Shown: positions 1 to 8,564 of the stretch, piece after piece
How positions within the stretch are numbered: position 1 is the first letter of the stretch
How the letters are laid out: each line of letters starts with the position of its first letter
Source: Paenibacillus pabuli NBRC 13638
Lineage (GTDB): Bacteria > Bacillota > Bacilli > Paenibacillales > Paenibacillaceae
Length of the DNA stretch: 64,000 nt
Assembly (NCBI RefSeq): GCF_001514495.1
Contig: NZ_BCNM01000013.1
Location: forward strand, 124,001-188,000
Direction of reading: 5' to 3'
Position numbers and translations under genes: made by a program
Notes under the pieces: model-generated
What the model saw: only the letters and a program-made list of their open reading frames with translations
Databases searched by the model: none
Told to the model about the DNA's origin: nothing

Positions 1-1950
1 CACATTCCATGCACCACCGGAGGACACAGAGATTGTAACCGCCTCTTTGGCAGCATTGTAGATGATGACCAGCCGCTCCCATGAATCTCCGACAGCCTTG
101 CCGGCCAATTCATAGGCCAACATCCCTTTTCCTTTTTCAAGCCATCGAACATGCTGCTCAATCTCTTCCCGGGTGCGAAGGCGAAAAGCAGGATGCTCGC
201 GCCGGAGACGAATCAGACCACGATAATAATCGTATACAGGCTTAAACTGCTGCTTTTGCTCCCACCGAATGGCATTGACTGAATCCCCACTCTCATGACT
301 GTTGGCATCGCCGTATTTGCTTCGCAGAAATTCATCTCCAGCCGCAAGCAATGGAACCCCATGGGAAGTCAATACGATGCCATTAGCAAGCAGACAGCGC
401 CGGACCGTTTCGTTCTCCAGTATTCGATCCGGGTCAACGTGCAAATACGGCTTCGCCTGCTGTACAGCCTCTTCCACGTTGGCGCTGCCTTTCACACGAC
501 CATCCTCGCTATATGTGATAAATCCCAGCGTATCGTGCAATCCTTGTGTCTGGGCGACTTTGTCCCACAGGTTGAGATTATCATGTACGGTGACATAATT
601 AATCGTTTCCGATGGGCCAGCCGTAAAATCGGTAATGGCTCCCCGTACGCCTGTCCATATCTCATCTTCCTTTCCCTCCGCTCCTGTAGCAAATCCGGTG
701 CCCGTTCCATCGCTATCGCCTTTGATCGTTCCACGGAAGTTATCGTTAAATACAGCAAATCCGGCTTCACGCTGATCTCCCTTAAGTGTCATCTGATCCC
801 CAAGTGGTGATTCCAGCGCTCCCCAGGGTTCACCGTACAAGAGGATGGAAGGAGAAACCTCGGCATGCAGTTCTGCTGCCAGCTCTTTCATCGTTGCCGT
901 GTCAATCAGACCCATCAGGTCAAAACGAAACCCGTCCACATGGTATTCCTCTGCCCAGTACCGTACGGAGTCGATGATAAACTTGCGCACCATTGGGCGC
1001 TCCGTAGCCACTTCATTGCCTGTACCTGATCCATTGCTGTACGTGCCATCTGGATTCTGACGATAGTAATACCCTGGAACAAGTTTCTCAAATGAGCTCC
1101 CGGCGGTGTCATACGTATGATTGTACACCACATCCATGATGACTCCGATCCCCTTCTCATGAAGGGCGAGCACCATCGATTTGAACTCTCGAATTCTGGT
1201 CTCCGGCTCATCTGCACGTGAAGCATAGGAACCTTCTGGAACGTTGTAGTGGAGCGGATCATATCCCCAGTTATAACGTGAGCAATCGGAGGTCCCGTCA
1301 TCTGCCTTCGATTCGTCCACTGTCGCAAAATCAAATACCGGAAGCAGATGTACATGCGTGATTCCCAGCTCAACCAAATGGTCGATCCCCAGCGTATTCC
1401 CGTATGAATCGCGCAGACCTGTCTCGGTAAAAGCCAAATATTTTCCTTTATGCCTCATGCCGGATGACTCATGGATCGAGAAATCGCGCACATGCAGCTC
1501 ATATAAGACAGCATCTACCGGGCTCTCCAGTTCTGGACGAATATCCTCATTCCACCCCTTCGGGTGGGACTGTTCCAGCCTGACGATGACACCCATTTCT
1601 CCATTCATGGTCACTGCCCGTGCATAAGGATCAACTGCAATCTCCTGCCGTCCGTCATCAAAGGTGACCCTGTACATATAACGATAACTGTTCCATTCGC
1701 CTTCTAGCTTCAGGAACCAGATGCCCTGATCCTGCCTGTTCATAGGTATTTCTTGCTGTACCTCCTGATTCTTCGGTTCACTGGGAGTTCCCCCTGTTGA
1801 AGGTGGGTAGATCAGTACATCCACCTGCTTTGCGGCAGGCGTCCACACTTTGAAACTACAGGCTTGTGGTTCCATCGTGACACCCAGATCTCTTCCTTGG
1901 TATGTATCCTCCAAATCCCATGCTGCAGGCTTGTGATGGTCGTGAATCAT
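1..1950 (-). CDS. pulA: Type I pullulanase (GH13), 3' end cut by window edge
   Basis: Alpha-1,6-glucan debranching enzyme acting on pullulan and branched starch or glycogen oligosaccharides. The 650 visible codons contain the pullulanase type I signature YNWGYDP (about 226-232) and the four GH13 regions: DVVYNHT (273-279), GFRFD with nucleophile D344, the acid/base E374 in YGEPW, and VHDN with D457. An N-terminal CBM48/E-set-like region precedes the barrel. No signal peptide is visible, so a cytoplasmic enzyme acting on imported oligosaccharides is likely. The start ATG is preceded by GAGGGGAG at 8 nt. The C-terminus lies beyond base 1. It runs in the same direction as the sugar-uptake locus upstream but is separated from it by a terminator. 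Confidence 0.95.
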   Translation of the reverse strand, partial: MIHDHHKPAAWDLEDTYQGRDLGVTMEPQACSFKVWTPAAKQVDVLIYPPSTGGTPSEPKNQEVQQEIPMNRQDQGIWFLKLEGEWNSYRYMYRVTFDDGRQEIAVDPYARAVTMNGEMGVIVRLEQSHPKGWNEDIRPELESPVDAVLYELHVRDFSIHESSGMRHKGKYLAFTETGLRDSYGNTLGIDHLVELGITHVHLLPVFDFATVDESKADDGTSDCSRYNWGYDPLHYNVPEGSYASRADEPETRIREFKSMVLALHEKGIGVIMDVVYNHTYDTAGSSFEKLVPGYYYRQNPDGTYSNGSGTGNEVATERPMVRKFIIDSVRYWAEEYHVDGFRFDLMGLIDTATMKELAAELHAEVSPSILLYGEPWGALESPLGDQMTLKGDQREAGFAVFNDNFRGTIKGDSDGTGTGFATGAEGKEDEIWTGVRGAITDFTAGPSETINYVTVHDNLNLWDKVAQTQGLHDTLGFITYSEDGRVKGSANVEEAVQQAKPYLHVDPDRILENETVRRCLLANGIVLTSHGVPLLAAGDEFLRSKYGDANSHESGDSVNAIRWEQKQQFKPVYDYYRGLIRLRREHPAFRLRTREEIEQHVRWLEKGKGMLAYELAGKAVGDSWERLVIIYNAAKEAVTISVSSGGAWNV

Positions 1951-2058
1951 GATGTGTACTCCCCTCTCGATGAGCAATATAATGGATGCGGAACGAATGC
2001 TCCTTACTTTTTATACCCCTTCTGTCCCCTAACCATAATCCCGGGGTGAAAAAGACCA

Positions 2059-2106
2059 TAAAAAAACAAGCCATGCTTTACGTCGTTCTACGTAAAACAC
2101 AGCTTG
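2059..2106 (-). terminator. Rho-independent terminator after the binding-protein gene
   Basis: On the minus strand CAAGCTGTGTTTTACGT pairs imperfectly with ACGTAAAGCATGGCTTG around a short AGAACG loop and is followed by a run of seven T. It closes the transport/GH105 operon before pulA. Confidence 0.85.
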
Positions 2107-2122
2107 CTCCATTGTGCCCCTA

Positions 2123-3634
2123 TCACTTTCCGTTCAGCTCCGCATACGATGCTTCCAATTCAGTGATGAGCTGGTCGCCACCCGATTTTCTCCAGTTTGC
2201 CACTTCCTGCTCCCAGCCGGCATCATCGATTTTGCCCATAATGTACTTGGTCTGCGCATCCCAGATCATCTGGTCCAGCTCCTGGCCTCGCTCGGTATAG
2301 ATGGCAGAGGACAGGGTTAGCGCCGGATTTGGAATAGCATACTGCTCATTTTCACGCGCCATCTTCGTCCCCTTCATTCCAATCGGTACATCGACAAGCT
2401 CAGACACGTTATATCCTTCAACGCTTAGCAGATTGTCACGATAAGGCTTCACTTCACGCTGATATCCGTCGAAGTCCTTGAACTCGGTTTTGCCATCCGA
2501 AGTCTTCGTATAATGCACATCTTCGAGACCACGCAGCTGAAGCGTACTCAGCGGTTCGTCCATCAGTTGGTCCAGGAACGTCAGCACCTGTTTTAACTGT
2601 TCTTCGTCCGGTACGGAAGCTTTGGGAATGACGAGCATACCATAGTTCCCTGGTTCCCCGGCGATTCGAATGCCATCAGGTCCCTGGAATGGGGCCACAT
2701 CAATCTCGCCATCAGCCACGTTTGGCGTCAGACGCTGCTGGAATGACTTTCCGTTCTGAGCAACACCGTTCAGCTTCATGGCTACGAGACCGGAGTCGAT
2801 TTTTTTGTCCGCATCAGAAGGGTCCAGTGCCGGAAAATCACTGTTGATCAGCCCCTCACTGAACAGACGCTTGAACAGCTTCATCGTGTCCACATATTCT
2901 GTGGTCAGAAATTCAGGGGTAAGTTTGCCTGCATCGTCCATACCCCACTTGTTCACCCCTCCAATGCTTACAGCGATCCGTGTCAGCGGAGAGGATACAC
3001 CTTCGTTGTACTTTTTGAACAGCACCGTTCCATACGTATCCTCTTTGCCATTACCATCAGGATCATCCTTGCGAACGGAGCGCATCACTTCATACCAGTC
3101 ATCCAGCGTTTTCGGTACTTCCAGCTTCAGCTTGTCGAACCAGTCCTTTCGGTACACCATGGCTGTACGCCCGATGTCGCGGAAGTTGGGTACCCCGTAT
3201 ATCTTGCCTTCAATTTTGATATTGTCAAAATAAGCCTCGGATTGGGCAGACAAGTTTTTATAATCCTTCAGATAAGGTCCAATTTCCCAGAACAGCCCCG
3301 TTTTGGCTGCATTAAATGTTGTGGGCACATAATTCACGCGCATAATGGTTGGCATCTCGCCCGAAGCTACCATGACGTTCACTTTATCATCAAAAGCAGA
3401 CTGCGGAATCCACTGTACACTGACATCCGTATTCGTATATTCCTCAATCTTTTGTTCAATCCCGTTCTCCTTGGCTGGCACATCACCAACCTGCATCAAC
3501 GAAATCGAAATGGGAAGTTTGCCTTCCCCTGCCGCAGGCGCTTTTTCTCCCCCACACCCTGCAAGCAGTCCGGCGGACATTGCACCAACCACGACCAATC
3601 CGCCTAAACGGGACATCCGACCTTTTGGACTCAT
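2123..3634 (-). CDS. Extracellular sugar-binding lipoprotein (ABC importer, LplA-type), copy 1
   Basis: Predicted substrate-binding lipoprotein of 503 aa for a carbohydrate ABC importer. It has a basic N-terminus, a hydrophobic segment and a lipobox LLAGC with acylated Cys27, so it should be anchored on the outer face of the membrane. The ATG at 3634 was chosen over an upstream in-frame ATG because AAAGGAGAG lies 7 nt before it. It is a clear paralogue of the protein at 4848-6347; shared stretches include LKDYKNLSAQ, GKIYGVP, YRKDWF and QREVKPYRDNL. It is the last gene of the operon, after the GH105 hydrolase. The ligand is not readable from sequence; pectin-derived oligosaccharides are inferred from the neighbouring hydrolase. 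Confidence 0.9.
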   Translation of the reverse strand: MSPKGRMSRLGGLVVVGAMSAGLLAGCGGEKAPAAGEGKLPISISLMQVGDVPAKENGIEQKIEEYTNTDVSVQWIPQSAFDDKVNVMVASGEMPTIMRVNYVPTTFNAAKTGLFWEIGPYLKDYKNLSAQSEAYFDNIKIEGKIYGVPNFRDIGRTAMVYRKDWFDKLKLEVPKTLDDWYEVMRSVRKDDPDGNGKEDTYGTVLFKKYNEGVSSPLTRIAVSIGGVNKWGMDDAGKLTPEFLTTEYVDTMKLFKRLFSEGLINSDFPALDPSDADKKIDSGLVAMKLNGVAQNGKSFQQRLTPNVADGEIDVAPFQGPDGIRIAGEPGNYGMLVIPKASVPDEEQLKQVLTFLDQLMDEPLSTLQLRGLEDVHYTKTSDGKTEFKDFDGYQREVKPYRDNLLSVEGYNVSELVDVPIGMKGTKMARENEQYAIPNPALTLSSAIYTERGQELDQMIWDAQTKYIMGKIDDAGWEQEVANWRKSGGDQLITELEASYAELNGK

Positions 3635-3714
3635 GAACCATCTCTCCTTTGGATAACCAAATTGTTCAGGGCGCATACCATGAATGCGCTCTCATAAATG
3701 TCTGAAGAAGGGAA

Positions 3715-4824
3715 CTAGCGTATCGCCAGTTCCATCTCCACTCCTGCCAAAATAAATGGAGCTACCGATTTCGGATCATTAATCCGAATGGATTCAGTCA
3801 CATAGTACTCGTATGACCCGTCTCGATACGGACTGCCACCCAGGCCTGCACCGCCGTTACATTGCGTCAGAGACAGTACGCCCTCCCGATCTGTTTGCAG
3901 CAGATGCTGCAGGAGACCCTGGTATCCCTTTTCTGCAATCGCCTTGAATTTGCCGCTCAGGTAACCCTTACGTACCCCCTTCGCCAGTGCATACACAAAC
4001 ATTGAGGTCCCCGAAGCCTCCAGATAGTTGCGTTCACGCCCGGGCTGATCGAGCAAATGAGGCCATAGCCCGGTTTGCTGATCCTGTACATGTACAAGCG
4101 CATTCGCTACACGTTCGAAAATCCCCACGATCTGACCCCGCTGCTCATGATCTACAGGCAGATGATCCAGTGTATCCACCACCGCCATCACATACCAGCC
4201 CATCGCTCGGCTCCATACATGCGGAGAGCATCCGGTTTCTCCCGAGCTCCAGCGCTGTTCCCTGCTTTCGTCCCAGGCATGGTACAACAGACCACTGCGT
4301 GAATCGCGTGTACGCTTCTCTACCAGCAGCAGCTGCAATGCCGCTGCGTCGAACCACTTCTCTTCGCCTGTTACCGCACCATACTGTGTAAGGAACGGAG
4401 TCGCCATGTACAACCCATCCAGCCACATCTGGAATGGGTAGATCTTCTTGTGCCAGAATCCGCCTTCACTCGTACGAGGCTGCCCCTTAAGCTGGATCAT
4501 GAGCAAATCCGCGGCTTGACGATACTTCTCTTCCCCGGTTTTATCCAGCAACAGGAACAGCGATTTCCCCTGATTAATCTGATCCAGATTATATTCCTCG
4601 ACTGCATAGGAGCGAATTGAGCCATCTTCTTGAATGAAGTTATCCATCAGTTCACGAATGTAATCGAAATATTTCTGTTCTCCGGTATGAGTGTGCAGCT
4701 CTTCCAGCGCTTTCAGCAGACAACCATTTTCATAATGCCAAGTAGGATACAACTCATGATTGCGATAACTTTCCATGAATTGTTCGGCCATCCGTACCGG
4801 TGTAAATTGTAAGGTTTCTTTCAT
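3715..4824 (-). CDS. GH105 unsaturated rhamnogalacturonyl hydrolase (YteR-like)
   Basis: Glycoside hydrolase family 105 enzyme of 369 aa, close to the length of B. subtilis YteR. It should hydrate and release the unsaturated uronic acid from the non-reducing end of lyase-generated rhamnogalacturonan disaccharides. Visible family marks are YNLDQINQGK (D81), KKIYPFQMWLDGLYMA (D136, matching the catalytic Asp of YteR) and SRAMGWY. There is no signal peptide, so it acts in the cytoplasm on imported oligosaccharides. It lies between two paralogous binding-protein genes, 23 nt after the upstream one, which supports co-transcription. Exact specificity (rhamnogalacturonyl or another delta-4,5-uronyl substrate) is inferred. 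Confidence 0.88.
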   Translation of the reverse strand: MKETLQFTPVRMAEQFMESYRNHELYPTWHYENGCLLKALEELHTHTGEQKYFDYIRELMDNFIQEDGSIRSYAVEEYNLDQINQGKSLFLLLDKTGEEKYRQAADLLMIQLKGQPRTSEGGFWHKKIYPFQMWLDGLYMATPFLTQYGAVTGEEKWFDAAALQLLLVEKRTRDSRSGLLYHAWDESREQRWSSGETGCSPHVWSRAMGWYVMAVVDTLDHLPVDHEQRGQIVGIFERVANALVHVQDQQTGLWPHLLDQPGRERNYLEASGTSMFVYALAKGVRKGYLSGKFKAIAEKGYQGLLQHLLQTDREGVLSLTQCNGGAGLGGSPYRDGSYEYYVTESIRINDPKSVAPFILAGVEMELAIR

Positions 4825-4847
4825 GGAGTTCCTCCGCTTCCGGCTTT

Positions 4848-6347
4848 TTATTGAGCCTGTTTTTTGTAGTCTTCAGCATATTCCTCACGAATTTTGGTAC
4901 CACCCGCATTAGCCCAATTCTCGATTTCCTGTTTCCAGCCATTTTCATCGATTTTGCCCATAATATATTTGGTCTGTGCATCCGCAATCATCTGATCCAG
5001 ATCTGCTCCGCGATCGCCATAAGTAGGCGAGTATAATGTCAGCGCAGGGTTCGGCACAGCATGTTCCGCCAGCTCTTTGGCAAGATCCGTACCTTTCTCG
5101 CCGAGCTCAGTATCCTTCAGCTTCGGAACATTGTAGCCTTCAACATAAGGCAGGTTATCACGATAAGGCTTCACTTCACGCTGAAACGCATCGAAGTCGC
5201 TCATCTCCACCTGATCTTCGCCAGCTTTCTTGTAATGTTTGTCTTCAATGCCACGCATCAGCAGAGTCGCCATCTCAGGGTCCATTAATTTATCCAAGAA
5301 AGACAGGAGGTTCTTCAGCTCTTCTTCTGACTTTACCGTTGCTTTCGGAAATGCCAGAATACCGGAGTTACCCGTCTGTCCTGCCACACGATCTCCATTC
5401 ACTCCCAGCAAACCTGCGATGTCTACTACGCCATCCGGGTCATTCTTGGACAGACGCTCTTGTTGGCTCTTTCCGTTCTGGGCAACACCGATACGCATGC
5501 CGACAACACCTGTATCATATTTCTTCTCCGCTTCTGTGGAGTCAAATACGGCAAAGTCCTGATTCAGCAGTTTCTCGCTATACAAACGTTTCAGCAAATC
5601 CAGTACCTGCATGTATTCCGGTGTCATGAATTCAGGCGTAAAGCTGCCGTCATCCTCTACCTTCCACTTGTTTGGTGCACCAAAACTTACGCCAAGACGC
5701 GTCGTGAAGGAGTATTGATCCTCATTATATTTTTTGAAAAGCATCAATCCGAACGTATTATCCTGACCATCTCCATCCGGATCGGAGGTCGACAGCGTTT
5801 TGATCGTTTCATACCATTCATCCGGCGTCGTCGGTACCTGAAGGTTCAGCTTTTCGAACCAGTCTTTACGGTAAATGACTGTCGCGCGAGCAATATCAGA
5901 GAACACCGGAACCCCGTAGATTTTGCCTTCCACCTTGATATTGTTAAAGAAACGCTCGTTCTGAGCCGACAGATTTTTATAATCCTTCAACAAAGGTCCA
6001 ACTTCCCAAAATACATCATTACGCATGGCACTGGTCACGGTTGGGTTATACTGAACTTTCACAATTTTGGGCATATCGCTTGATGCAATCATGACATTAA
6101 TTTTGTCATTGTAGGCCGAAGCCGGAATCCACTGAATGTCCAGTTTGGTGTTTGTGTACGCCTCAATCTTCTGCTGAACCTCATTGCCTTTGCTCGGCAC
6201 ATCTCCTACCTGTGCAATGGCGATGGACACATTCTGAACACCGCCCTCGGCAGCCTGACCTTCATCCGATCCGCATCCTGCCAGTAAGCCTGTTATCAGT
6301 GCAAGTGAGCTCAGGACAGCTACGGCTTTCTTTTTTGTTGCTTTCAT
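4848..6347 (-). CDS. Extracellular sugar-binding lipoprotein (LplA-type), copy 2
   Basis: A 499-aa substrate-binding lipoprotein with lipobox LLAGC and Cys25, preceded by a lysine-rich N-terminus. The start has GGGAGG about 10 nt upstream. It directly follows the two permease genes in transcription order, so it is the primary binding protein of this importer; the copy at 2123-3634 looks like a tandem duplicate that now sits after GH105. Both keep the C-terminal motif for a glycan-binding LplA protein (DAQTKYIMGKID). No ATPase is encoded nearby; LplA-type importers commonly share a general MsmX/MsmK-type ATPase encoded elsewhere. Confidence 0.9.
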   Translation of the reverse strand: MKATKKKAVAVLSSLALITGLLAGCGSDEGQAAEGGVQNVSIAIAQVGDVPSKGNEVQQKIEAYTNTKLDIQWIPASAYNDKINVMIASSDMPKIVKVQYNPTVTSAMRNDVFWEVGPLLKDYKNLSAQNERFFNNIKVEGKIYGVPVFSDIARATVIYRKDWFEKLNLQVPTTPDEWYETIKTLSTSDPDGDGQDNTFGLMLFKKYNEDQYSFTTRLGVSFGAPNKWKVEDDGSFTPEFMTPEYMQVLDLLKRLYSEKLLNQDFAVFDSTEAEKKYDTGVVGMRIGVAQNGKSQQERLSKNDPDGVVDIAGLLGVNGDRVAGQTGNSGILAFPKATVKSEEELKNLLSFLDKLMDPEMATLLMRGIEDKHYKKAGEDQVEMSDFDAFQREVKPYRDNLPYVEGYNVPKLKDTELGEKGTDLAKELAEHAVPNPALTLYSPTYGDRGADLDQMIADAQTKYIMGKIDENGWKQEIENWANAGGTKIREEYAEDYKKQAQ

Positions 6348-6409
6348 CCAACGAAAACCTCCCTTTTATATGCAATGATGACCATTCTAAGATCCAAAAC
6401 ATGTGCAAA

Positions 6410-7282
6410 CTAACCTTTTACCGAACCCAGCATCACTCCTTTGGCGAAGTGCTTTTGCAGGAACGGATACACGAGCATGATTGGAATAGTGGAGAACACG
6501 ATTACGGCCATGCGAATGGTGAGCGGCTGAATCTCGGTCTCTTCGATACTGGTATCCCCGATCCGGCTCTGAGCCAGGATGACTATTTCCCGTAACCACA
6601 CCTGTACGGGCCACTTTTCACTATCGTTGATATAAATGACTGCATTGAAGAAGCTGTTCCAGTGAGCCACCGCGTAAAAGAGAGAGAAGGTTGCCATTGC
6701 CGGCATCGACAAGGGCAGAACAATTCGGAACAATACGCCCACATCGTTACAACCATCTATTTTGGCGGCATCCTCCAGTTCGTCCGGTATGGCCTGGAAG
6801 AAGTTCTTAAGTACGATCAGGTTAAACGCGCTGATTGCGGTAGGCAGCATCAGGGACCATAACGTATCGGTTAGATGCAGGGATTTGACGACAAAGTAGG
6901 TTGGAATCATCCCGCCGCTGAACAGCATCGTGAACAGTACCCCCAGCAAGATGGGCTGACGTCCACGCAAATATCTTCTTGAGAGCGGATACGCCATGAG
7001 CGACGTGAACAACAAGTTAAGCAGTGTTCCAACTACGGTAATATAGATCGATACACCCAGGCTGCGAATCAAGGTGTCTGTTGAGAAAATGTAGCGGTAA
7101 GCGGCAAGTGAGAATTCTTTTGGGAAAAGAATGAATCCTCCCTTGGCCACTTCATGAGGGCTGGTAAACGATACCGCCAGTATATAAATGAACGGGATGA
7201 CGGTTACGATTCCGATCAACAGCAGCAAGCCATGATTGACAATATCAAAGATTCGGTTGCCCCACGTTTTATCCTGTTGCAT
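6410..7282 (-). CDS. Carbohydrate ABC transporter permease (LplC/YtcP-type)
   Basis: Inner-membrane permease of 290 aa with about six membrane segments. It carries a BPD_transp_1 EAA-like loop (ELEDAAKIDGCND, then VLPLSMPAM), typical of the second permease of sugar importers, and the C-terminus ends LGSVKG as in LplC/YtcP proteins. The start at 7282 (MQQDKTWGN) is preferred to an upstream ATG because AGGAGTG sits about 9 nt before it and it matches the usual family N-terminus. It pairs with the permease at 7328-8281, 45 nt away. Confidence 0.92.
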   Translation of the reverse strand: MQQDKTWGNRIFDIVNHGLLLLIGIVTVIPFIYILAVSFTSPHEVAKGGFILFPKEFSLAAYRYIFSTDTLIRSLGVSIYITVVGTLLNLLFTSLMAYPLSRRYLRGRQPILLGVLFTMLFSGGMIPTYFVVKSLHLTDTLWSLMLPTAISAFNLIVLKNFFQAIPDELEDAAKIDGCNDVGVLFRIVLPLSMPAMATFSLFYAVAHWNSFFNAVIYINDSEKWPVQVWLREIVILAQSRIGDTSIEETEIQPLTIRMAVIVFSTIPIMLVYPFLQKHFAKGVMLGSVKG

Positions 7283-7327
7283 TTTAAGGTTCACTCCTGT
7301 CTGGTGAAGAACGTCCGCTGCCACGCG

Positions 7328-8281
7328 TTAGTAGACGCCTTCCTCCCCGAATTTTTTGGCCATCGTATTGGCACCCAGTACAAGCGCCAGCCCGACGACT
7401 GATTTGAACAAACCGACAGCAGCACTATAACTGTACTGTGCCTGTGTGAGACCTTTCGTGTAGACATAGGTATCAAATACCTCACCCACATCCCGATTGG
7501 TCGGCGTCAGCATCAGGAAGATCTGTTCAAAGCCTGTATCCAGGAAGTTGCCCAGACGCAGAATGAGCAAAATAATGATCGTGCTACGGATAGCAGGCAG
7601 CGTGATGTGCCAGGTCTGACGCCAGCGATTGGCGCCATCCATCCGCGCAGCTTCATAGAGCTGTGTGTCTACGCCGGATAGGGCTGCAAGGAAAATAATG
7701 GTTCCCCAGCCCACCTCTTTCCAGATGGATTGTCCGACAATCATCGTTCGGAACCAGCCAGGCTCAAGCAGGAAAGCCACTTTTTGTCCCGTCAGGTTAT
7801 AGAGCAATTCATTAATGGCACCGCCTTCAGTTGTGAACAGCATGTAGAACACACCCACAACAACCACCCAGGAAACAAAGTGCGGAACATATACCAGCGT
7901 CTGTACAAAGCGTTTGAACCGTTCACGGCGAACTTCATTCATCATGAGCGCCAGCACAATGGGCAGCGGGAAGAAGAACACCATGTTATAGATGGCCAGT
8001 AAAAATGTATTCCGGAATAAGGTCCAGAACTGCGGTTCTCCGAAGAAACGCTGGAAGTGCTTGAACCCTACCCAGTCACTGCCCAGAATGCCCTTGTACG
8101 GCGTATAATCCTGAAAAGCCATCGTAATGCCATACATCGGTATGTATTTGAAGATAACAAAGTAAAGCACACCCGGTATCAACATAATGTAGAGCCACCG
8201 GTTTTTGATGATGTCCCTCCACAGCACGTTTTTGTCACTGCGGGTAGCGGGCCGTGTCCGAGCCGCCGTTTCGGCTTTCAT
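7328..8281 (-). CDS. Carbohydrate ABC transporter permease (LplB-type)
   Basis: First permease of the importer, 317 aa, with about six membrane segments, the LplB-like motif KYIPMYGITMAFQDY near the N-terminus and an EAA loop (LYEAARMDGANRWR). The start at 8281 follows GGGGAGG at about 8 nt; the longer reading frame upstream lacks a site. It heads the transport operon (permease, permease, binding protein, GH105, binding protein). A cre-like site lies 20 nt upstream, inside the likely 5' untranslated region, which suggests carbon catabolite repression. Confidence 0.93.
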   Translation of the reverse strand: MKAETAARTRPATRSDKNVLWRDIIKNRWLYIMLIPGVLYFVIFKYIPMYGITMAFQDYTPYKGILGSDWVGFKHFQRFFGEPQFWTLFRNTFLLAIYNMVFFFPLPIVLALMMNEVRRERFKRFVQTLVYVPHFVSWVVVVGVFYMLFTTEGGAINELLYNLTGQKVAFLLEPGWFRTMIVGQSIWKEVGWGTIIFLAALSGVDTQLYEAARMDGANRWRQTWHITLPAIRSTIIILLILRLGNFLDTGFEQIFLMLTPTNRDVGEVFDTYVYTKGLTQAQYSYSAAVGLFKSVVGLALVLGANTMAKKFGEEGVY

Positions 8282-8300
8282 AGTGTCTTCCTCCCCACTT

Positions 8301-8314
8301 TGGAAACGATTACA
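8301..8314 (-). promoter_or_regulatory. cre-like CcpA site before the LplB-type permease
   Basis: TGGAAACGATTACA matches the catabolite-responsive element consensus TGWAANCGNTNWCA at 13 of 14 positions (only the third base differs). It sits just upstream of the Shine-Dalgarno sequence, where CcpA could block elongation or initiation. Confidence 0.6.
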
Positions 8315-8523
8315 AAATATCACTTCCTGAATTCATGTCTTCATTGTGGAGGATAAACGGGTAACTGGCTATCGTCTCGTTTTAGCTTCTTAATTTTCCT
8401 TAAGCAGCAAGGGTTTAGAGCATTTTTGAATGGGGACAATCTCCTTCGATGAACCGTATTTAACCCCGATATTCCCGTCTTAACTCTGCTCCATTGATGC
8501 AACGTAGCGCCATCTGGAACATA

Positions 8524-8557
8524 GAAAAACCTGCCTGCCATAACAGGCAGAGCAGGC
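8524..8557 (-). terminator. Rho-independent terminator of the AraC-type regulator gene
   Basis: On the minus strand CCTGCTCTGCC pairs with GGCAGGCAGG (one bulge) over a short TGTTAT loop and is followed by five T. It lies directly after the stop codon of the regulator, so the transport operon needs its own promoter. Confidence 0.8.
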
Positions 8558-8564
8558 CTTTCGT

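Noticed and set aside
8341-8541. 66-residue minus-strand frame between the regulator and permease genes
   Set aside because: It runs across the regulator's terminator and has no recognisable family; the region is intergenic.
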